Positions 46,630 to 56,377 of a stretch of 64,000 bases of DNA are shown one piece after another. Each line of letters begins with the position of its first letter. The first letter of the stretch is position 1. This stretch comes from an uncultured bacterium. Lineage in GTDB: Bacteria; Bacillota; Clostridia; Oscillospirales; Oscillospiraceae. The notes under the pieces are model-generated. The model was not told where the DNA came from. It searched no databases and was given only the letters and a program-made list of their open reading frames with translations. The stretch is taken from the NCBI GenBank assembly GCA_947176765.1, contig CAMWRX010000003.1, forward strand, positions 1 to 64,000. The letters are read 5' to 3'. The position numbers and the translations under genes were made by a program.

Positions 46630-48486
46630 ATGGAGCAAAAGTCGCATGACGCAGTGGTTTCGCATATCTTCAAGCTATTTGATACCGGTGAAGAGGCAAT
46701 CCAATTCCTGAATGAGAATGGATTGGAGGAGAACCAGTACCTGCTGCAGGATATGGAGGTACTGTGCTCTTCAATCGCCTCTGCCATCGAACAGCTTTCT
46801 CCTCAAATTGAGTTGAAGAACAAGCTGAAGGAGATTGGGCTGAACGCGCCGTTGACGGCAGCACGGATATGCCAAGCGATAACTGAAGGGTCATCCGAGA
46901 ATGCCTATATGCAATATCTATGCGCTTTTGTTCCCCTGTTTCTATTTTGGCGGCGGTATGCGGAGTTCTTTCTGATTCACGCGGCGGATGAACCGGCGTT
47001 GGAGCGTTGGCATACGCAGGAGCGCGAGCGGATACATCGGATTCTGGAACTGCCGAAGCAGGACGAGCCGCGGAAATACCGCTATGATTTTTCCGTTGTC
47101 GTGCTATTCTATGGAAACCAGAAAATGACCAAAGAATGTCTGGATGCCATCGAGACCTATACGAAAGGCCGCAGCTATGAGCTGATTACGTTTGACAACG
47201 GGAGCGACCCGGAGACGACTGCTTGGTGTGAATCACTGCCCCATTTAAAAAAGATATACTATCCACATAATATGGGATCTTCTGCCGCAGGCAACCTTAT
47301 TTTTACGATGGCCCCCTACTATATGGAGGGGAAATATCTTCTCTATGTCAGTAACGACGTGATCGTTACGCCGCGCTATGACGAGATCCTCTACCAGTGC
47401 ATGGAGAGCGATCCTAAAATTGCCATGGCGGCGCCGGTGTGTAATTCGGCCAGCAATTTTCAAGCCATTAAAGTGCCCTATCCCGAAAACGATTTACAGG
47501 CCATGGCTGATTTTGCTGAGGGCTATAATCAGTGTAACCCCCGGAAGTGGGCCGACAGGGCCCGCCTGTTTTCTATTTTGGCGTGCTTCCGGCCCCAGGT
47601 TTTACAGAAAATGTATTTGGCTGATGACCCCCTTTTCTGCTATGATATGTTTGCTGATGACGATTTCAGCTGTTCTCTACGCCGCATGGGATACCGGCAG
47701 GTTCTGTGTAAGGATGTGTTTGTTCACCACTATGGGTCCGCGACAATTGGAGAGAACCAATTCCAGGTGATGGATTTGGGCCGGACGCAATTTTATCAAA
47801 AGCATGGCGTAGACGCGTGGGAATCTTTGGGTTCGGACTTGTACGCTTCCTTGGACACGTTCTCCCTGTCGAGTTCTCGCCCAATCCGAATCCTGGCGCT
47901 TAACCCACTGTTTGGAGAAAGCGCCCTTGCGCTGTGCAGCCGGCTTAGGGAAGGCGGATGTGATGATCTGACAGTGGATGCGTTGACAGAGGATTCGCGT
48001 TATTTGGCAGACATGGCAGGACTTTTCCATCACAGTGGGATGCTGCACGAGGAAGAGCAGGTGCTGAGTGGGCAATACGATATTGCCATTGTGGGCAGTA
48101 ACCTGGGGCGGTGTACAGATCTGCGCGCCGTATTGCGTACAGCCGCAAGGCGGCTGAGAAGCGACGGACTGCTGATTACTCAATATGAAAACTTTTTCAG
48201 TTTGGGCAATTTAAATGCCGCATTGATCGGTAAACTGCCGCAGGAAGGCACATTTGCCCATGACCCGAAAGAAAGCCTTGGAATGCGCATCATTACGGAC
48301 TACGCTTTGGAAGCATTCCTATCTAAAGAGGGCATGAATTTGGAGAAGACGGCCTCCCTGACGAACGAGGCGTGGAAACCGGCGGCCGACCAATTGCTCG
48401 CGTTTTTTGACATTCAGCAGAATGAGCAGGCGCAGAATCTTCTTTCCTCTCTTGGAAAGTTTCAGGTGTGGCGGAAAACGTCCTGA
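46630..48486 (+). CDS. Family 2 glycosyltransferase with C-terminal Rossmann/methyltransferase-like extension
   Basis: FSVVVLFYGNQKMTKECLDAIETYTKGRSYELITFDNGSDPETT. Confidence 0.8.
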   Translation: MEQKSHDAVVSHIFKLFDTGEEAIQFLNENGLEENQYLLQDMEVLCSSIASAIEQLSPQIELKNKLKEIGLNAPLTAARICQAITEGSSENAYMQYLCAFVPLFLFWRRYAEFFLIHAADEPALERWHTQERERIHRILELPKQDEPRKYRYDFSVVVLFYGNQKMTKECLDAIETYTKGRSYELITFDNGSDPETTAWCESLPHLKKIYYPHNMGSSAAGNLIFTMAPYYMEGKYLLYVSNDVIVTPRYDEILYQCMESDPKIAMAAPVCNSASNFQAIKVPYPENDLQAMADFAEGYNQCNPRKWADRARLFSILACFRPQVLQKMYLADDPLFCYDMFADDDFSCSLRRMGYRQVLCKDVFVHHYGSATIGENQFQVMDLGRTQFYQKHGVDAWESLGSDLYASLDTFSLSSSRPIRILALNPLFGESALALCSRLREGGCDDLTVDALTEDSRYLADMAGLFHHSGMLHEEEQVLSGQYDIAIVGSNLGRCTDLRAVLRTAARRLRSDGLLITQYENFFSLGNLNAALIGKLPQEGTFAHDPKESLGMRIITDYALEAFLSKEGMNLEKTASLTNEAWKPAADQLLAFFDIQQNEQAQNLLSSLGKFQVWRKTS

Positions 48487-48504
48487 GAAAGCGGGGAATA
48501 CCGG

Positions 48505-49548
48505 GTGCGGGAGTTTTATCAAAATAAAAAAGTCCTGGTGACCGGGCATACCGGGTTCAAGGGGACTTGGCTGTGCTGGCTGCTGTCCGCCCTCGGGGCG
48601 GAGGTCTATGGATTCGCGCTGCCGCCCCGGCCTGGGTGCTTATATGAACGGGCAAAACCTCCCATGGCGGGTGAGGCAGCAGCTGACATCCGGGACCGCG
48701 TGTCAGTTCAGCGGGCTGTCGCCAATTTCCAGCCCGATTTGATATTCCATTTGGCTGCCCACTCCTATTTGAACGGCTCCTATGAATATCCGGCGGATAT
48801 TTTTGAAATCAACGTGATGGGCACCGTGGGGCTGCTGGAGACGATCCGCAGCAGCGGGCGAAGAATCCCGACGGTGGTGGTCACCAGCGACAAATGCTAC
48901 GCCCAGCAAATGAATGGGCAGCCGTGCCGGGAAACCGATCCCTTTGGCGCGGCCGAGGCGTACTCCACCAGCAAAGCCTGCCAGGACTTGGCGGCACAGT
49001 GCTATTGCCGCTCTTTCCCTGAAATGGCCGTGGCAACGGCCCGGGCCAGCAACACCATCGGCGGTGGGGATTTCAATATGACACGGCTGCTCCCCCACCT
49101 GCTGGATTGCTTTAGCAATGGAGTGCCTGCGCGGCTGCGCAATCCCGGCTTTGTCCGTCCCTGGCAATATGTGCTGGATGTGCTTTGGGGTTATCTGACT
49201 TTGGGTAAGGCTCTGACAGAGGGGCACTTGCACGGCGATACATCGTTCAACTTCGGCCCCGCGCCCGATGGATTTCAGACCGTGGGAAACGTGGCAGAGC
49301 TTCTGGCAGCGCACTTCCCCAATGCACAATATGAAAAGCAGGAGAGCGGCCGCTCCGGCGAAACAGAGGTACTCCGGCTGGACAGCGATAAAGCACAGCA
49401 GATTTTACGCTGGAAGCCGATCTGCTCCTTGGAAGAAACACTGGCCCAGGCCGCCGCTTTTCAAAACGGGCTTGCGCACCTCCCTGCGGTGCAGCTGTGC
49501 CGGGAGCAGGTGGAATACTATATTGACCGCACGGAGATACAGGTATGA
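48505..49548 (+). CDS. rfbG: CDP-glucose 4,6-dehydratase
   Basis: KKVLVTGHTGFKGTWLCWLLSALGAEVYGFALPP; GTG start; adjacency to rfbF. Confidence 0.95.
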   Translation: MREFYQNKKVLVTGHTGFKGTWLCWLLSALGAEVYGFALPPRPGCLYERAKPPMAGEAAADIRDRVSVQRAVANFQPDLIFHLAAHSYLNGSYEYPADIFEINVMGTVGLLETIRSSGRRIPTVVVTSDKCYAQQMNGQPCRETDPFGAAEAYSTSKACQDLAAQCYCRSFPEMAVATARASNTIGGGDFNMTRLLPHLLDCFSNGVPARLRNPGFVRPWQYVLDVLWGYLTLGKALTEGHLHGDTSFNFGPAPDGFQTVGNVAELLAAHFPNAQYEKQESGRSGETEVLRLDSDKAQQILRWKPICSLEETLAQAAAFQNGLAHLPAVQLCREQVEYYIDRTEIQV

Positions 49549-50705
49549 AAGCCTTGATTATCGGCGCGGGCTGCTGCGGGGCCAGCGCCGCGCGCCGTCT
49601 GGCGGAATATGGCTGGCAGGTAACCGTGGTGGAGCGCCGCTCTCATGTTGGCGGCAACGCGTTTGACCAGCGAAATGAAAACGGCATCCTGTACCATGTA
49701 TATGGCCCGCACGTCTTTTTTACAGATCAGGAGCGGGTGTGGAATTTCCTGTCTCCCTTTGCCCAGTGGGTGCCCTTTCGATGCGGCTTGCGGGTGTGGA
49801 TCGAGGGAGAGAGCCACCCCATGCCGTTCCAGCCCGCAACGCTGCGGGGGCTGCTTCCAAACGAGGCGGATGCGGCTTTGGCGGCAATCAAACGCCGGTG
49901 GGGCGGCAGGGATCGTGTCACGGTGTTAGACTTGCTGTCGGCGGACGACCCGCTCCTCCGGATGGCAGGTCAGCGGCTCTATGACTGTGACTGTGCCCCT
50001 TATAACCAGAAGCAGTGGGGTCTCCGGCCGGAAGAACTGCTGCCCGAGGTGATTGCCCGGGCTCCGCTGTATTTGGAGGATCGCCTGGATTTCCGTCCCG
50101 AGCGCTTTCAATTCATGCCGACAGAGGGTTTTACAGCCCTTTTCCGCTCCATGCTGGATCATCCCCGCATTGAAATCGTGACAAATGCGGACGCCCTGGA
50201 GCTGCTGGGCATTTCGGATGGAAAAATCGTCTGGAAAAGCGGGCGGGAGTGGGATGCGGTTTTGTATACGGGCCCGCTGGACCGGCTCTTTTCTGATCGG
50301 CTGGGGCCGCTTCCCTACCGCACTTTGCGGTTTGATGCCCGGGAGGTCAGGGCACAGGATGGGCTGCCCTGCCTGTCGATGTACTACCCGGAGCCGGAGT
50401 TCCCGTGGACAAGGCAGACCGATTACCGGTATCTCCCAGGCAATTCGCCAGAGGCGGACCGAACGCTGGTCATCGGCGAACTGCCCGGCCCGTTGGAACG
50501 CCCGGAGGACGAACCATACTACGTTGTTTTGACAGCGCACTCAAAGGCGCTGTATCAAAGCTACCGGGAGATGCTGGCGGCGGTCCCCCACCTGTATGCC
50601 GCAGGACGGCTGGCTGAGTTTCGGTACTATAATATGGATGAGGCGGTGGGCCGCGGGCTGGACGCCGCGGAGGAAATCCACCGCAGGGAGAGGAAATCAT
50701 CATGA
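49545..50705 (+). CDS. glf: UDP-galactopyranose mutase-like flavoprotein
   Basis: ALIIGAGCCGASAARRLAEYGWQVTVVERRSHVGGNAFDQRNENGILYHVYGPHVFFT. Confidence 0.93.
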   Translation: MKALIIGAGCCGASAARRLAEYGWQVTVVERRSHVGGNAFDQRNENGILYHVYGPHVFFTDQERVWNFLSPFAQWVPFRCGLRVWIEGESHPMPFQPATLRGLLPNEADAALAAIKRRWGGRDRVTVLDLLSADDPLLRMAGQRLYDCDCAPYNQKQWGLRPEELLPEVIARAPLYLEDRLDFRPERFQFMPTEGFTALFRSMLDHPRIEIVTNADALELLGISDGKIVWKSGREWDAVLYTGPLDRLFSDRLGPLPYRTLRFDAREVRAQDGLPCLSMYYPEPEFPWTRQTDYRYLPGNSPEADRTLVIGELPGPLERPEDEPYYVVLTAHSKALYQSYREMLAAVPHLYAAGRLAEFRYYNMDEAVGRGLDAAEEIHRRERKSS

Positions 50706-51517
50706 CGATCAACGATCCAAAGGAATTTGCACGGGCGGTTCGGATGCACGTGGCGGGGACGCTGTGCCGCACCCGGGATTCCCACATCGGGGGAGGCTAC
50801 TCATCGGCCGATATTCTGGCGGTACTCTATACCAGAATCCTGGGATTGACGCCGGACAACCTGGATGACCCAAACCGCAATGTCTTTCTGTTGAGCAAAG
50901 GACATATCGCGGCCACTTTTTACACCACGCTGGCCTATGCGGGCCTGATCCCTATGGAGGATCTGGCGCTCCATGTGGTGGATGGGGAAAACTACGCGGG
51001 CCACACCCGAAGGTTTGTGGTTCCGGGCGTGGAGATGTCCGCCGGTTCCCTGGGACACGGGGCCAATGTGGGCGCGGGGATCGCCTACGCCAAAAAGCTC
51101 CAGAAGCTGGATGGGCGGGTCTTTGTGCTGATGGGGGACGGCGAGTGCAATGAGGGAAGCGTCTGGGAGGCAGCCATGTTCGCGGCCCGGTTCTCCCTGA
51201 ATAACTTGGTGATGATCGTAGACCGAAACCGCCTGCAATCCTATGGCAGCGACGAGCAGGTGTTGAATATGGGCGATATGGCGGAGAAATTCCGGGCTTT
51301 TGGCTGCAACACGATAAGTATCGACGGCCACGACCACACCGCGCTGGAGGAGCTCTTTTCCAGGGTCGGCCTGGACGGCGATCCGCGCCCCACGGCGGTG
51401 ATTGCCAACACGGTAAAGGGCAAGGGCGTGTCGTATATGGAGAATCGCCTGGAATGGCATTTTAAGTCTCCCAATGAGGAGCAGCTGGCCCAGGCGCTGG
51501 AGGAATTGAGCCAATGA
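50702..51517 (+). CDS. Transketolase, N-terminal subunit
   Basis: TRDSHIGGGYSSADILAVLY; MGDGECNEGSVWEAAMFAARFSLNNLVMIVDRN (TPP motif). Confidence 0.95.
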   Translation: MTINDPKEFARAVRMHVAGTLCRTRDSHIGGGYSSADILAVLYTRILGLTPDNLDDPNRNVFLLSKGHIAATFYTTLAYAGLIPMEDLALHVVDGENYAGHTRRFVVPGVEMSAGSLGHGANVGAGIAYAKKLQKLDGRVFVLMGDGECNEGSVWEAAMFAARFSLNNLVMIVDRNRLQSYGSDEQVLNMGDMAEKFRAFGCNTISIDGHDHTALEELFSRVGLDGDPRPTAVIANTVKGKGVSYMENRLEWHFKSPNEEQLAQALEELSQ

Positions 51518-52443
51518 GGAGCACATTTGTACAGGTAATCTCCCGCCTTGCCCGGGAGGATCCGAAGGTCATGCTGGTGATTGGGGATACCGGCTTTTCC
51601 GTCATGGAGCCGTTTGAGGCCGAGTTTGGCCCGCGTTTTGTGAATGTTGGCATTGCGGAGCAGAATTTTGTGTCCTTCTCCGCCGGACTGGCCGCTATGG
51701 GGATGAAGCCGTTTGCCTACAATGTGGTGTCTTTCATGACCCTGCGCAGCGCGGAGCAGATCATGCTGGACGTCTGCTATCAGGAGAATCCTGTGATCCT
51801 GGTTGGGGTAGGCGGCGGCTTTGCCTATGGCACGGCAGGCCCCACTCACCATGCACTCCAGGATATTGCCATGATGCGGGCATTCCCCAACATCGACGTA
51901 TACTGCCCTGCTGACCCGGCGGAGATGGAGGCGGTGATGCTGACCGCTTACCGCCGTCAGCGCCCGGCCTACATCCGTATTGGACGCAGCGTGGACGCCC
52001 CTATCCACGAGGGGGTGGTGGATGTTCCGGTGCAAAAGGTCATTCCCATTTCGAAAGGGACGGATATTGCCATCCTGGCCTGTGGGACAATTTTGCGTGA
52101 AGCGGTACAGGCGCGCAAGCTTTTGGAGGGGCGCGGGTGTTCGGTGAGCCTTTACAGTGTGCCCTGCGTGCAGCCGTTGGATGAGGAAGCCGTTCTGGCC
52201 TGTGCCGGTGGGCATCGGGCTGTATTCACGATGGAGGAGCATGGGATCACCGGCGGCCTGGGCAGCGCCGTGGCGGAGCTTTTGATGGAACACGGGAAAT
52301 ATCCGCCGGTGTTTCATCGGTATGGCGTGCCGGACTCTTTTGCCATGCTGGCGGGTTCCAGGGATTATCAGTTGGATTATTTTGGCCTGTCCCCGGAGAA
52401 AGCGGCAGAGGATATGTGGAACCGTTGGAGAGGTGCCCAATGA
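51514..52443 (+). CDS. Transketolase, C-terminal subunit
   Basis: MLVIGDTGFSVMEPFEAEFGPRFVNVGIAEQNFVSFSAGLAAMGMKPF. Confidence 0.95.
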   Translation: MRSTFVQVISRLAREDPKVMLVIGDTGFSVMEPFEAEFGPRFVNVGIAEQNFVSFSAGLAAMGMKPFAYNVVSFMTLRSAEQIMLDVCYQENPVILVGVGGGFAYGTAGPTHHALQDIAMMRAFPNIDVYCPADPAEMEAVMLTAYRRQRPAYIRIGRSVDAPIHEGVVDVPVQKVIPISKGTDIAILACGTILREAVQARKLLEGRGCSVSLYSVPCVQPLDEEAVLACAGGHRAVFTMEEHGITGGLGSAVAELLMEHGKYPPVFHRYGVPDSFAMLAGSRDYQLDYFGLSPEKAAEDMWNRWRGAQ

Positions 52444-53630
52444 GCAGTGTGATCCGCCAGATTTTTTCCCGGTTCGAGCGGGAGAGGCCCCAACTGGAAC
52501 AGACTGTGGATGAGCTGAATCAAGCCCTGGCCCGCTATGATGGGATCGTCCTTTATGGCGCGGGGAGCAGCGGGATCGCGCTGCTCCTGGCTTTGCAAAG
52601 GGCGGGCATCCAGCCCCTGTGCTTTGCCGATGGAGCACCGGGAAAATGGGGAACCGTATGTATGGGGCTTGATGTCCTCCCGCCCCAGGAGCTGACGCCG
52701 AGATTTGGAAGCAATATTTTGGTATTGGTATGCATCAACACAGATGGTCAGGCCTATTGCCGCAGCTTTGATGAAGCGCTGCGGCAGGGCGGGCACAGCG
52801 GGGTTCACCAGCGGCTGCATGACTGCGGATGCGCCAATGTCGTGGACTATATTGCCCTGCGCCGCTGTTTTGCCCTGTTCCATGGGGACAATACAGGCAA
52901 TCTTCCCTCCTGCCCGGATGTGGACTGTATCCTGGAGCACCAGGAAAATATCGTGCGCATTGATGAACACCTGGCGGATGAGCAGTCCAAGGAGATTTTT
53001 GCAAATATCCTGATGTTCCGCTTGTTTGGCGAGGGGCCGGAGATCCCGACCTTGCCCCAGGAGGAGAAGTATTTTCCCAGTGATCTGGTGTCTCTTTCCC
53101 CGGAGGAGGCCTTTGTGGACTGTGGGGCGTTTGATGGGCAGACATTGCGGGATATGCTGGCCCAGACCGGGGGGCGCATCGGCGCTTACTATGCCTTTGA
53201 GCCGGATCCGGCGAACTATGAGCGGTTGGAGCAGTTTGCGGCTCAACTGCCGGAGGAGCTGCGGGCAAAGGTCACGCTCTCCCGCTGCGGGGCATGGAGC
53301 GAGGAAACCAGTATCCCGCTGTATGCCCTCCACGGGCCGGGGAGCTTTGCGGCAGCCTATGGCGGGACGCAGGTGCAGGCGACCACCATTGACCAGCTTC
53401 TGGATGGGCGGCAGGCCACGGCGATCAAGATGAACATTGAGGGCTCTGAATTGGCCGCCCTGCGCGGAGCGGAAGGGACGATCCGGTGCTGGCATCCAAA
53501 GCTGATGATTGCAGGGTATCATAAGACCTGGGACTTTTGGGAAGTGCCGGAGTTGATGCTGCGGGCGGGGTATTCCGTCTATCTGCGGTCGTATATGCAT
53601 CATCTGTCGTTTGTGTTTTATGGGTTATAA
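52440..53630 (+). CDS. FkbM-family methyltransferase
   Basis: EAFVDCGAFDGQTLRDML...YAFEPDPANYERLEQFA...IKMNIEGSELAALRGAEGTI. Confidence 0.88.
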   Translation: MSSVIRQIFSRFERERPQLEQTVDELNQALARYDGIVLYGAGSSGIALLLALQRAGIQPLCFADGAPGKWGTVCMGLDVLPPQELTPRFGSNILVLVCINTDGQAYCRSFDEALRQGGHSGVHQRLHDCGCANVVDYIALRRCFALFHGDNTGNLPSCPDVDCILEHQENIVRIDEHLADEQSKEIFANILMFRLFGEGPEIPTLPQEEKYFPSDLVSLSPEEAFVDCGAFDGQTLRDMLAQTGGRIGAYYAFEPDPANYERLEQFAAQLPEELRAKVTLSRCGAWSEETSIPLYALHGPGSFAAAYGGTQVQATTIDQLLDGRQATAIKMNIEGSELAALRGAEGTIRCWHPKLMIAGYHKTWDFWEVPELMLRAGYSVYLRSYMHHLSFVFYGL

Positions 53631-54633
53631 AATTTCAACTATGAATCAGAATGTTTTATACCAAGACTTTGAACAAATTGCAGCGTGTGCGGTTCCATGG
53701 AAACACCTGGAAAACAAGCGGATATTGATCACCGGCGCGACCGGCTTTATCGGTGGTTATTTGGCAAAAGCACTGTGCTGGCTGGACAGCCAGCTGTCAT
53801 TAGGCCTTGACGTGGAGCTGTTCCGCCGAACCGGCACGGAAGCCGTCTTTTCTGCCCCCTGCGTCCATTGGACCGAGGGAACATTGAGCGAAAATTTTAT
53901 CCCTGAGGATTTTCACCCGGATATCATGATCCACGCGGCCAGCCCGGCGAACCAGCGAGCCATCTGTGCCGACCCTGTTGGCATTGTGGACTGCAGCATT
54001 TTAGCCACGCAGTACCTGCTGGAACGTGCCCGGAAGGACCATTCGATGCTGGTGTTTTTCAGCAGTGGGGAAGTTTACCGGCGGAGGTCTGGGAGAATCC
54101 CGGAGGAGGGTGCCCGCGACTTGGCACAAAGCGGAGTGAGCTCTCTTTATGGGAACAGCAAGCTGGCCGGAGAATTGTTGTGCGCGCGCTACAAGGAAGA
54201 ATATGGGGTTGACTGCCGCATATTGCGTCCATTTTCCATATTTGGACCCGGAGAATCTCTGACATCGGGACGGTATTTTACGGATTTCATACGCCAAGTA
54301 AAGGAAACGCATAAAATTCAAGTGAACGGTCCCGGAACCCAGATTAGAAGCCATTGCTATCTGTCGGATTTTATCAGCGGGCTGCTCTATGTGCTGCTGA
54401 GAGGGGAAAGCACTGTTTACAATATGGGTAATGAGGACAATACCTGCTCCATTCTCGAGTTGGCAGAGCAAATAGCGAAGCTCTCTGGCAACGCAGATGT
54501 AATTGGGCCGCTTTCCCCGGAGATCCAGACAGATTCCTTTGTGCCAGACACCACAAAACTCCGGCAGCTTGGCTGGCGGCCCCAAATAAACTTACAGGAC
54601 TGCATCAAACGGTGCCTGGACAGTTATCAGTAA
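53611..54633 (+). CDS. NAD-dependent epimerase/dehydratase (SDR)
   Basis: ENKRILITGATGFIGGYLAKAL; SSLYGNSKLAGELL (YxxxK). Confidence 0.92.
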   Translation: MCFMGYKISTMNQNVLYQDFEQIAACAVPWKHLENKRILITGATGFIGGYLAKALCWLDSQLSLGLDVELFRRTGTEAVFSAPCVHWTEGTLSENFIPEDFHPDIMIHAASPANQRAICADPVGIVDCSILATQYLLERARKDHSMLVFFSSGEVYRRRSGRIPEEGARDLAQSGVSSLYGNSKLAGELLCARYKEEYGVDCRILRPFSIFGPGESLTSGRYFTDFIRQVKETHKIQVNGPGTQIRSHCYLSDFISGLLYVLLRGESTVYNMGNEDNTCSILELAEQIAKLSGNADVIGPLSPEIQTDSFVPDTTKLRQLGWRPQINLQDCIKRCLDSYQ

Positions 54634-54646
54634 AGGAAGCGATGGA

Positions 54647-56374
54647 ATGACCGTCTCCGAATACATCTTCAATTTCCTGCAAGAAAGGGGCTGCGATACT
54701 GTCTACATGGTTTCGGGCAGCTCCGCCATGTGGCTGACGGACGCGCTCCAGCGCAACAGCAAGCTCAAGGCGATTTGTTGCCACCACGAGCAGGCGGCGG
54801 CTATGGCGGCGGATTGCTATGGCCGGACCCGGGGTATCCCCGGTGTGTGCCTTGCCACCATTGGGCCGGGGGCAACCAACGCGATCACCGGTGTGGCGGG
54901 GGCCTTTGTGGACTCGTCTCCCATGTTTGTTTTGACCGGCCAGGCCAACTCCCGCCTGGTGCGTTATGAGATGGACACCGGCATCCGCCAGCACGGCACC
55001 CAGAGCCTGAATCTGGAACCCATCGTATCCCCCATGGTGAAATACTTCGCCTGCGTGCTGGACCCGGCGGACATCCGGCAGGTCATGGAGCGGGCCTGGC
55101 TCGGGGCGGTGGAGGGCCGGCCGGGGCCGGTGTGGATCGACGTCCCGGTAGACGTGCAGAACAAACCAGTCCCGGAGGAAATGGAAGGGTATCGGCCGTC
55201 CGATGGAGCAAAAATGCCCGCGGCCGATTTGCAGGAAATTGCTCAAAGGTTGGCCCGCGCAGAAAAGCCGCTGATTTTGGCCGGGGGCGGTGTTAGGACT
55301 TCCGGGGCTGCTGCGCTGCTAAACAAACTGTGCCAAAAGCTTCAAATTCCCGTGGTCACTTCCAGAGGCGGCATTGATGTGATCGCCTCTGATTCGCCAT
55401 ATTTTGTAGGCCGCCCTGGCAGCTACGGGGATCGTGCGTCCCATTTTGCCATCCAGCAGTGCGACTACCTGTTGATTTTAGGCAGCCGACTGTCCATTTC
55501 CACCACAGGCTATTATCCTCAGCGGTTTGGGCAGAACGCCTATAAAGTGATGGTGGATATTGATCAGAAAGAGTTGGACAAGCCGGACGTTCCTGTGGAT
55601 TTGAAATTGTGCATGGAGTTAAAGCCGTTCTTGGAGCAGCTTAATGAGTGCAGCTCCAGCGTGGAGTTCACGGATCACTCGGCGTGGTTAGCCCATTGCC
55701 AGGAGATGCGCAGCCAATACCCCAATGTGCTGCCAAGCTACGCCAAGGAGCAGCCTCTGAACAGCTACTATTTTACCAAGCTGCTTTCCCAGTGCGCCCC
55801 CGCTGAATGCGATGTCGTGGTGGACACCGGCAGCGTATGCAATATCGTGTCCCAGAGTTGGGAATTGAAGGACGGTCAGCGGTATCTAATTTCCGGCGGC
55901 CTGTCCGCCATGGGTTTCTGGGCTGGAGCCATCGGCGCCGTCCGAAAGGGCCGGCAGGTCATCGCCCTGTCCGGGGACGGCAGTGTGCAGATGAACGTAC
56001 AGGAGTTTGCGACGCTGCACTATAACCAACTGCCTGTCAAACTATTTGTATACCAAAACAGCGGTTATATGCTGATCCGGCACAATCAGCACAACTATAT
56101 GAACGACCGGTTCTTGGGTGTCGGCCCGGACAGCGGCCTGGAGACACCGGATTTCTGCAAAGTGGCGGCGGCGTATGGTTTAAATAGCTGTGAACTCACT
56201 GCGGATGATAATTTGGAGGAGAAAATTCAGGAGATCCTGGCACAAGAAGGGCCGTTTGTGTGCCAGGTTCGCGTGCAGGAGTTTGGGGAAATCGCACCGA
56301 AGATTGCCTCCCGGGTGATGCCGGATGGTTCTCTGAAAGCGGCGGAGTTTGATGATCTGTATCCATTTTTATAG
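54647..56374 (+). CDS. TPP-dependent acetolactate synthase-like enzyme
   Basis: ICCHHEQAAAMAADCYGRTRGIPGVCLATIGPGATNAITGVAGAFVDSSPMFVLTGQ; ALSGDGSVQMNVQEFATLHYNQLPVKLFVYQN. Confidence 0.93.
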   Translation: MTVSEYIFNFLQERGCDTVYMVSGSSAMWLTDALQRNSKLKAICCHHEQAAAMAADCYGRTRGIPGVCLATIGPGATNAITGVAGAFVDSSPMFVLTGQANSRLVRYEMDTGIRQHGTQSLNLEPIVSPMVKYFACVLDPADIRQVMERAWLGAVEGRPGPVWIDVPVDVQNKPVPEEMEGYRPSDGAKMPAADLQEIAQRLARAEKPLILAGGGVRTSGAAALLNKLCQKLQIPVVTSRGGIDVIASDSPYFVGRPGSYGDRASHFAIQQCDYLLILGSRLSISTTGYYPQRFGQNAYKVMVDIDQKELDKPDVPVDLKLCMELKPFLEQLNECSSSVEFTDHSAWLAHCQEMRSQYPNVLPSYAKEQPLNSYYFTKLLSQCAPAECDVVVDTGSVCNIVSQSWELKDGQRYLISGGLSAMGFWAGAIGAVRKGRQVIALSGDGSVQMNVQEFATLHYNQLPVKLFVYQNSGYMLIRHNQHNYMNDRFLGVGPDSGLETPDFCKVAAAYGLNSCELTADDNLEEKIQEILAQEGPFVCQVRVQEFGEIAPKIASRVMPDGSLKAAEFDDLYPFL

Positions 56375-56377
56375 AGA

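Noticed and set aside
48505-48507. Missing ATG for rfbG as a sign of gene decay
   Set aside because: GTG is an ordinary start here and the protein is full length
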